The notes under the pieces were generated by a model. It ran no database searches. It was not told where the DNA came from and saw only the letters and a program-made list of their open reading frames with translations. From an unicellular cyanobacterium SU3 (GTDB taxonomy: Bacteria > Cyanobacteriota > Cyanobacteriia > Cyanobacteriales > Microcystaceae): 48,020 bases of DNA. Shown piece by piece: positions 44,545 to 48,020 of the stretch (within the stretch, counting starts at the first letter, position 1; every line of letters starts with the position of its first letter). The stretch spans positions 1 through 48,020 of the forward strand of contig NETF01000175.1 of the NCBI GenBank assembly GCA_002172675.1, in the 5' to 3' direction. The position numbers and the translations under genes were made by a program.

Positions 44545-45081
44545 TTAATTATAAAGAAAAGTTTTCCAGAAATACTTTTCAATAAGCCCTTTTTCATTAA
44601 ACACAAAAAGTATTCTGAATCCTTTACCAAACTTTACATTTTTAGGTAATTTCATTTCATAATCTGTTAATTCTACTGCTAATACATTACTGCTTGGTTT
44701 AGAAAAATATAGAATTAAATTATTTGGTTTAATTGGAAGTAAATCGCCCAATGCTTCACTACTAAAAGATTCGAATTTATATTTTTCCCTAAAAGCCCCT
44801 CTTGTCTTTAGAATTTCTAAGTCAAGAGGGAAATCGTTCATGGTAAATATCACTTCTTTAAAGGGAGTAAAATCGATAAATACTATCTTATCTGAAATAT
44901 GAAAAGGGATTGTATGTGACCTTTTGGGAATATCTCTTTTAAAGAATTTTCTTATCTCTTCTCTTAAATCATTATTTAATTCTAAGTGAATTATTGAAAG
45001 AAGGTATTTATTATCAAGCTCTTGTGAAAGAGCCTCAAATGTATTTAGGAATAAAAGAGCTACGATTGCTACTTTCTTCAT
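44545..45081 (-). CDS. exported protein of unknown function
   Basis: The 178-residue protein has a signal peptide (about 1-19, ending LSQ) and a mature part with alternating beta-strand-like segments (IVFIDFTPFKEVIFTM, NLILYFSKPSS, FRILFVFNEKG). No family was recognised and no Cys lies at the cleavage site, so it is not a lipoprotein. It converges with the MFS gene, 62 bp apart. A periplasmic or secreted role is all that can be said. Confidence 0.65.
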   Translation of the reverse strand: MKKVAIVALLFLNTFEALSQELDNKYLLSIIHLELNNDLREEIRKFFKRDIPKRSHTIPFHISDKIVFIDFTPFKEVIFTMNDFPLDLEILKTRGAFREKYKFESFSSEALGDLLPIKPNNLILYFSKPSSNVLAVELTDYEMKLPKNVKFGKGFRILFVFNEKGLIEKYFWKTFLYN

Positions 45082-45258
45082 GCAAATTCTTAAATGTAAT
45101 TCATTTTAGTATAATTAGTCCGACTAAATTGAATATAATAAAATTATATGGTAACATTCTTATTATCAATATTTTGCTAATTCATAATTAACAATTTACT
45201 TACCACATAAATAGCAATCAAACTGGAACAAAGACCCCCATTTATAATTAATATAAAA

Positions 45259-45588
45259 TCATTTCTTCTTCTTTCTTTTTTTAGGAAAAGGCAATTCTGG
45301 CAAGCTTACTTTAATAAGTTCATTAAGCCATTTTCTATCTTCTAATTTATCTACCACCAAAAAGTTAGGTTTAGCACCTGGGTATGGAGGGGCTTCAACT
45401 AATTCACTACCAATAAATGCTCTCCCAGCATTAGTAGGCTTAATAAAAAGTTTATTATCACAAATTGACCCAAACATTTTACCGTCTGCATAAATGGCAT
45501 ATTCACCAAACATTTTCTTGGCAGTAACCTCGCCAACTTGATCTATATGTTCCAAAACAAAGTCTACATATTCTTGTGTTGAAGCCAT
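45259..45588 (-). CDS. TfoX/Sxy N-terminal domain protein
   Basis: The 109-residue protein matches TfoX N-terminal domains: the conserved KMFGEYAIYADGKMFG (about 24-39), DNKLFIKPT and EAPPYPGAKPNFLV segments are present. It ends in a run of Lys/Arg (KKRKKKK), which is unusual. In Gammaproteobacteria TfoX/Sxy activates competence genes with CRP; in Bacteroidota single-domain versions have no known role. I chose ATG at 45588 over an in-frame TTG at 45597. The C-terminal TfoX domain is absent. Confidence 0.87.
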   Translation of the reverse strand: MASTQEYVDFVLEHIDQVGEVTAKKMFGEYAIYADGKMFGSICDNKLFIKPTNAGRAFIGSELVEAPPYPGAKPNFLVVDKLEDRKWLNELIKVSLPELPFPKKRKKKK

Positions 45589-45724
45589 TTCTTTCAATCT
45601 TAAAAATAATTAAATAGAAAAGTGTATTTCTTCATTTTGTAGCCTATCCAAACGAAAGTAGAATAATAAGGTAGGTAAATCTAAAAAATGAAATATAAAG
45701 ATTAATCAAAGATTTTAAAAAGGA

Positions 45725-45943
45725 TTATTTCAACAATAGCTTCCTTAACATGGCTAAGGTATTGAAATAATTAGTAGGAATTAATCTGAGATCTTGTTTT
45801 AAACGAGATATTTTGTTTACTAACAAAAGATATGATTTTCTGAATCCTCCCTCTTCATATGAGTATACACCATTAAACACTATGATAAACAGTAGTGTGT
45901 ACACCAGACAAGCCAAAGTTAACCAAATTACTAAAGATTCCAT
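45725..45943 (-). CDS. small single-helix membrane protein, unknown
   Basis: The 72-residue product has one strong N-terminal membrane helix (about 5-27) and a Lys/Arg/Leu-rich cytoplasmic-type tail (about 35-72). It starts with ATG. It is not recognisable by family and is isolated between non-coding gaps. The hydrophobic-then-basic layout supports a real protein, but the small size leaves doubt. Confidence 0.45.
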   Translation of the reverse strand: MESLVIWLTLACLVYTLLFIIVFNGVYSYEEGGFRKSYLLLVNKISRLKQDLRLIPTNYFNTLAMLRKLLLK

Positions 45944-46290
45944 GATTGACTAAATCTTAAAGGTTAAGAAGATTACTTTAATTTAAGAATTTCTGAGATA
46001 AATTTCAAGTAAATAAGTGATTGATAAAAAAATACATTCTGTTGAGAAATATCAACTTGCTTTTTCATGTTTCTCAACAACTCCAATTACCAAGCTATTT
46101 ACCAATAAAATAAGCTAAGCAAAATTGTGAAATTTTAACTTGTTTAAGTTTTACCTCTCAATCATTAAGTTTGGTATTTATTATTCACTTAAACTTCATA
46201 AAAAAAGTAAAATCAATAAAGTAATCTTTACTGATTTTACTTCCCTAGTTTTCCAAAGCAAAGAGCATATATTTATAAGAGGGATTGATA
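45944..46290. other. non-coding gap with two inverted repeats
   Basis: These 347 bp hold no gene. Besides the terminator at 46200-46242, a perfect 10-bp inverted repeat (TGTTGAGAAA/TTTCTCAACA) spans 46040-46079 with a 20-base loop. No promoter element for the small gene at 45943 was identified. Confidence 0.5.
46200..46242 (-). terminator. strong terminator of the S9 peptidase gene
   Basis: Bases 46205-46221 pair with 46226-46242 at 16 of 17 positions around a TAAT loop. On the minus strand the stem is followed by seven T (complement of 46200-46206). It is about 50 bp beyond the peptidase stop at 46291. This is the clearest minus-strand terminator in the window. Confidence 0.8.
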
Positions 46291-48020
46291 TCAATCCATA
46301 GGTTTTTCCCACTCATAATCTTGCTCAAGGGCAAATTTGGAGAACCATTCTAGTTCCACATTAATTTTATACAGGCGATGCCTCAATTCTTGCCAACCAT
46401 GTGGTTCTCTTGGAGCTACATACAAATGAGTCGGCACACCTAGACTTCTTAAAGCCCTATACAACTCTACAGATTGGGGTAAAGGTACTCTAGGATCGCT
46501 TTCACCCACAACTACTAATGTAGGAGTAGTCACCTTACTAATGTCTTTCAATGGGGAGTTATCCCAATAAACATCTATAGGGGCATCTTTTTGCCAAGGT
46601 GAACCTCCAAACCATGGAGTTCGGTAAGTTCGGATATCACTTTGGGCATACATACCAATCCAGTTAACTGCTCCTGCACCAGAAGAGGCCGCTTTAAATC
46701 GATCAGTAAAAGTGATGATTTTATTGGTCATGTGCCCTCCAGCACTCCAACCCATTTTTACCATCTTATCAGGATCAGCAATTCCTTGGTCTATCAAATA
46801 ATCTACTCCTGTCATTACATCTAAATGAGATTGTCTAAAATAACCACCAACCATGTCTCTCATAAAATCATCTCCATATCCTGTACTTCCTCTGTAATTG
46901 GGTTGAAGCACAACATATCCTTTTCCTGTAAGTACTGCATTGTATCGGGTAAAACTTCTTGAAAATCCATATTTATCTGAAGAAGCAGGCCCTCCATGTG
47001 TTTGTACTACCAATGGATATTTCTGTCCTTCTTGGTAATTATGCGGGTAATAAATAACTCCTTCTACTTTTTCACCATCTTCACCATTCCAATTAATAAT
47101 CTTTTGTTTTGGCAGGTGAAATTGTTCTTTTAAGTAATCGTAATGATGGGTAATTTGCTTCATTTCCCCGCCTTCCATTATAAAAATATCTCCGGGATTT
47201 TCGATGGTGTTTTTAGTAAAAACTATCTTGTCTAACTTCGCTTGATAGTGCCAAGCCCCTACTGCATGGTTTCCTTTGGTCAACTGTTTGGTTTTCTTAT
47301 TAGAAAGTTGATATTGCCACAATTGCATTTCTCCACCCATATTTACCCTTAGGTAAATTGATTTTCCATCGGCAGCCCATTCAGCTCCAGATATATCGTA
47401 ATCCCAGTTGATTGGCACTTCTATTTTTGAACTATTTGCTAGTGAGAACAGGAATAGTTTGGTATTGTAGTAAAAGTCAAAATCTTTGTTGGCTCTTGTT
47501 GTAAAAAAAGCCATAGTGCCATCGGGCGATAGTCTGGCGCCTGATTCGCCAATACCATTTTCAGTGAGCTGTTTTCCATTTTCACCATTGCTATCATACA
47601 TCCATATTTCACTTTCTTTGTAAAAATCGTAAAGCGGATTGATGCCCTTATGTACCAAAATTGTTTGTCCATCACTTGTAACGTCATAACCCATAACAGA
47701 AAATTCTCCGCTAGTTATTTTCGTTTCCTCCCCATTGCTTACATTTACTTTCCATAAATGCCTTTGCTTGTAGTTTTCATCCAATTTATATACATCATCA
47801 TTGTCTTTTTTAGCCTGTTCTTCATCGGCAGTAAGCGTATCATTAGCAATGAAGTAAATAAACTGTCCATCTGCAGACCATTGTGATGCACCTACACCTG
47901 TTTTATGTGAGGTAATTGCCTTTCCCTCCCCACCATCTGCACGCATAAGATAGATTTGGTTTACTTCGTCATCATAGCGTTTGGCAGTAAATGATATCCA
48001 ATTGCCGTCAGGTGACCATT
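46291..48020 (-). CDS. S9 prolyl-oligopeptidase/DPP-IV-like peptidase (5' end cut off)
   Basis: The frame continues to the window edge, so the N-terminus is missing; about 575 residues are visible. The upstream part consists of PD40/TolB-like propeller repeats (WSPDGNWISFTA at the edge, WSADGQFIYFIAN, LSPDGTMAFFTTR). The C-terminal alpha/beta-hydrolase domain has the nucleophile elbow GWSAGG (Ser codon 46746-46744), an Asp in GESDPRVP (46497-46495) and a His in REPHGW (46401-46399). This is the intact triad of S9 peptidases. Family members cleave after Pro or Ala and are usually periplasmic. The ATG at 47946 is internal. Confidence 0.93.
   Translation of the reverse strand, partial: WSPDGNWISFTAKRYDDEVNQIYLMRADGGEGKAITSHKTGVGASQWSADGQFIYFIANDTLTADEEQAKKDNDDVYKLDENYKQRHLWKVNVSNGEETKITSGEFSVMGYDVTSDGQTILVHKGINPLYDFYKESEIWMYDSNGENGKQLTENGIGESGARLSPDGTMAFFTTRANKDFDFYYNTKLFLFSLANSSKIEVPINWDYDISGAEWAADGKSIYLRVNMGGEMQLWQYQLSNKKTKQLTKGNHAVGAWHYQAKLDKIVFTKNTIENPGDIFIMEGGEMKQITHHYDYLKEQFHLPKQKIINWNGEDGEKVEGVIYYPHNYQEGQKYPLVVQTHGGPASSDKYGFSRSFTRYNAVLTGKGYVVLQPNYRGSTGYGDDFMRDMVGGYFRQSHLDVMTGVDYLIDQGIADPDKMVKMGWSAGGHMTNKIITFTDRFKAASSGAGAVNWIGMYAQSDIRTYRTPWFGGSPWQKDAPIDVYWDNSPLKDISKVTTPTLVVVGESDPRVPLPQSVELYRALRSLGVPTHLYVAPREPHGWQELRHRLYKINVELEWFSKFALEQDYEWEKPMD

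Noticed and set aside
45259-45588. Competence regulator role for the TfoX-like protein
   Set aside because: Only the N-terminal domain is present and the phylum lacks the known Sxy-CRP circuit, so I keep a domain-level call.

Overview
The window looks like chromosomal DNA of a gliding or marine-type Bacteroidota bacterium (Cytophagia/Flammeovirgaceae-like by inference). Reasons: very AT-rich intergenic DNA; two proteins with type IX secretion (T9SS) type-A C-terminal sorting domains; a TonB-dependent receptor with an N-terminal carboxypeptidase-regulatory-like domain; Reg_prop/Y_Y_Y and TPR sensor kinases; signal peptides ending in A-Q; TAnnTTTG-like promoter elements and few Shine-Dalgarno sites. 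I found no tRNA, rRNA, CRISPR array, insertion sequence or prophage.

Layout. 1-6.4 kb: a large propeller histidine kinase and a secreted TPR protein. 6.4-9.1 kb: a small membrane protein, a BioY-type biotin transporter, and an overlapping pair of nucleotidyltransferase and Ca2+/Na+ antiporter. 9.4-14.5 kb: an exported TPR protein fused to a Ppx/GppA-like actin-fold domain, an exported S9-type hydrolase and a TPR histidine kinase. 14.5-18.6 kb (minus): a T9SS-secreted trypsin-like protease coupled to a TonB-dependent receptor. 18.7-22.3 kb: ribulose-phosphate epimerase, exported M28 peptidase and a lipoprotein RidA, facing a SPOR-like lipoprotein. 22.5-26.2 kb: an amine oxidase and a FecR-like/CHASE2-like pair. 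26.2-32.3 kb: DUF58, beta-CASP nuclease and MoxR on the minus strand, with two plus-strand genes between them. 32.7-39.4 kb (minus): two tandem Tat-signal TldD metallopeptidases, TldE, a DUF4159 protein, a 102-residue membrane protein and an ABC ATPase. 39.8-44.5 kb: a Tat-signal enolase-superfamily dehydratase and an exported RraA-like protein (minus), then an SDR and an MFS transporter (plus). 44.5-48 kb: small proteins and the 3' part of an S9 dipeptidyl-peptidase-like gene that runs off the window.

The best candidate for an under-described system is the 32.7-39.4 kb TldD-TldD-TldE-DUF4159-membrane-ABC block, with MoxR and DUF58 nearby. I infer, but cannot prove, that it processes or exports peptides at the envelope. 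Other points worth a second look are the exported actin-fold protein, the FecR/CHASE2 pair without an output domain, the MFS gene with no ordinary start codon, the periplasmic-looking acid-sugar enzymes, and several palindromes or hairpins in unusual places.
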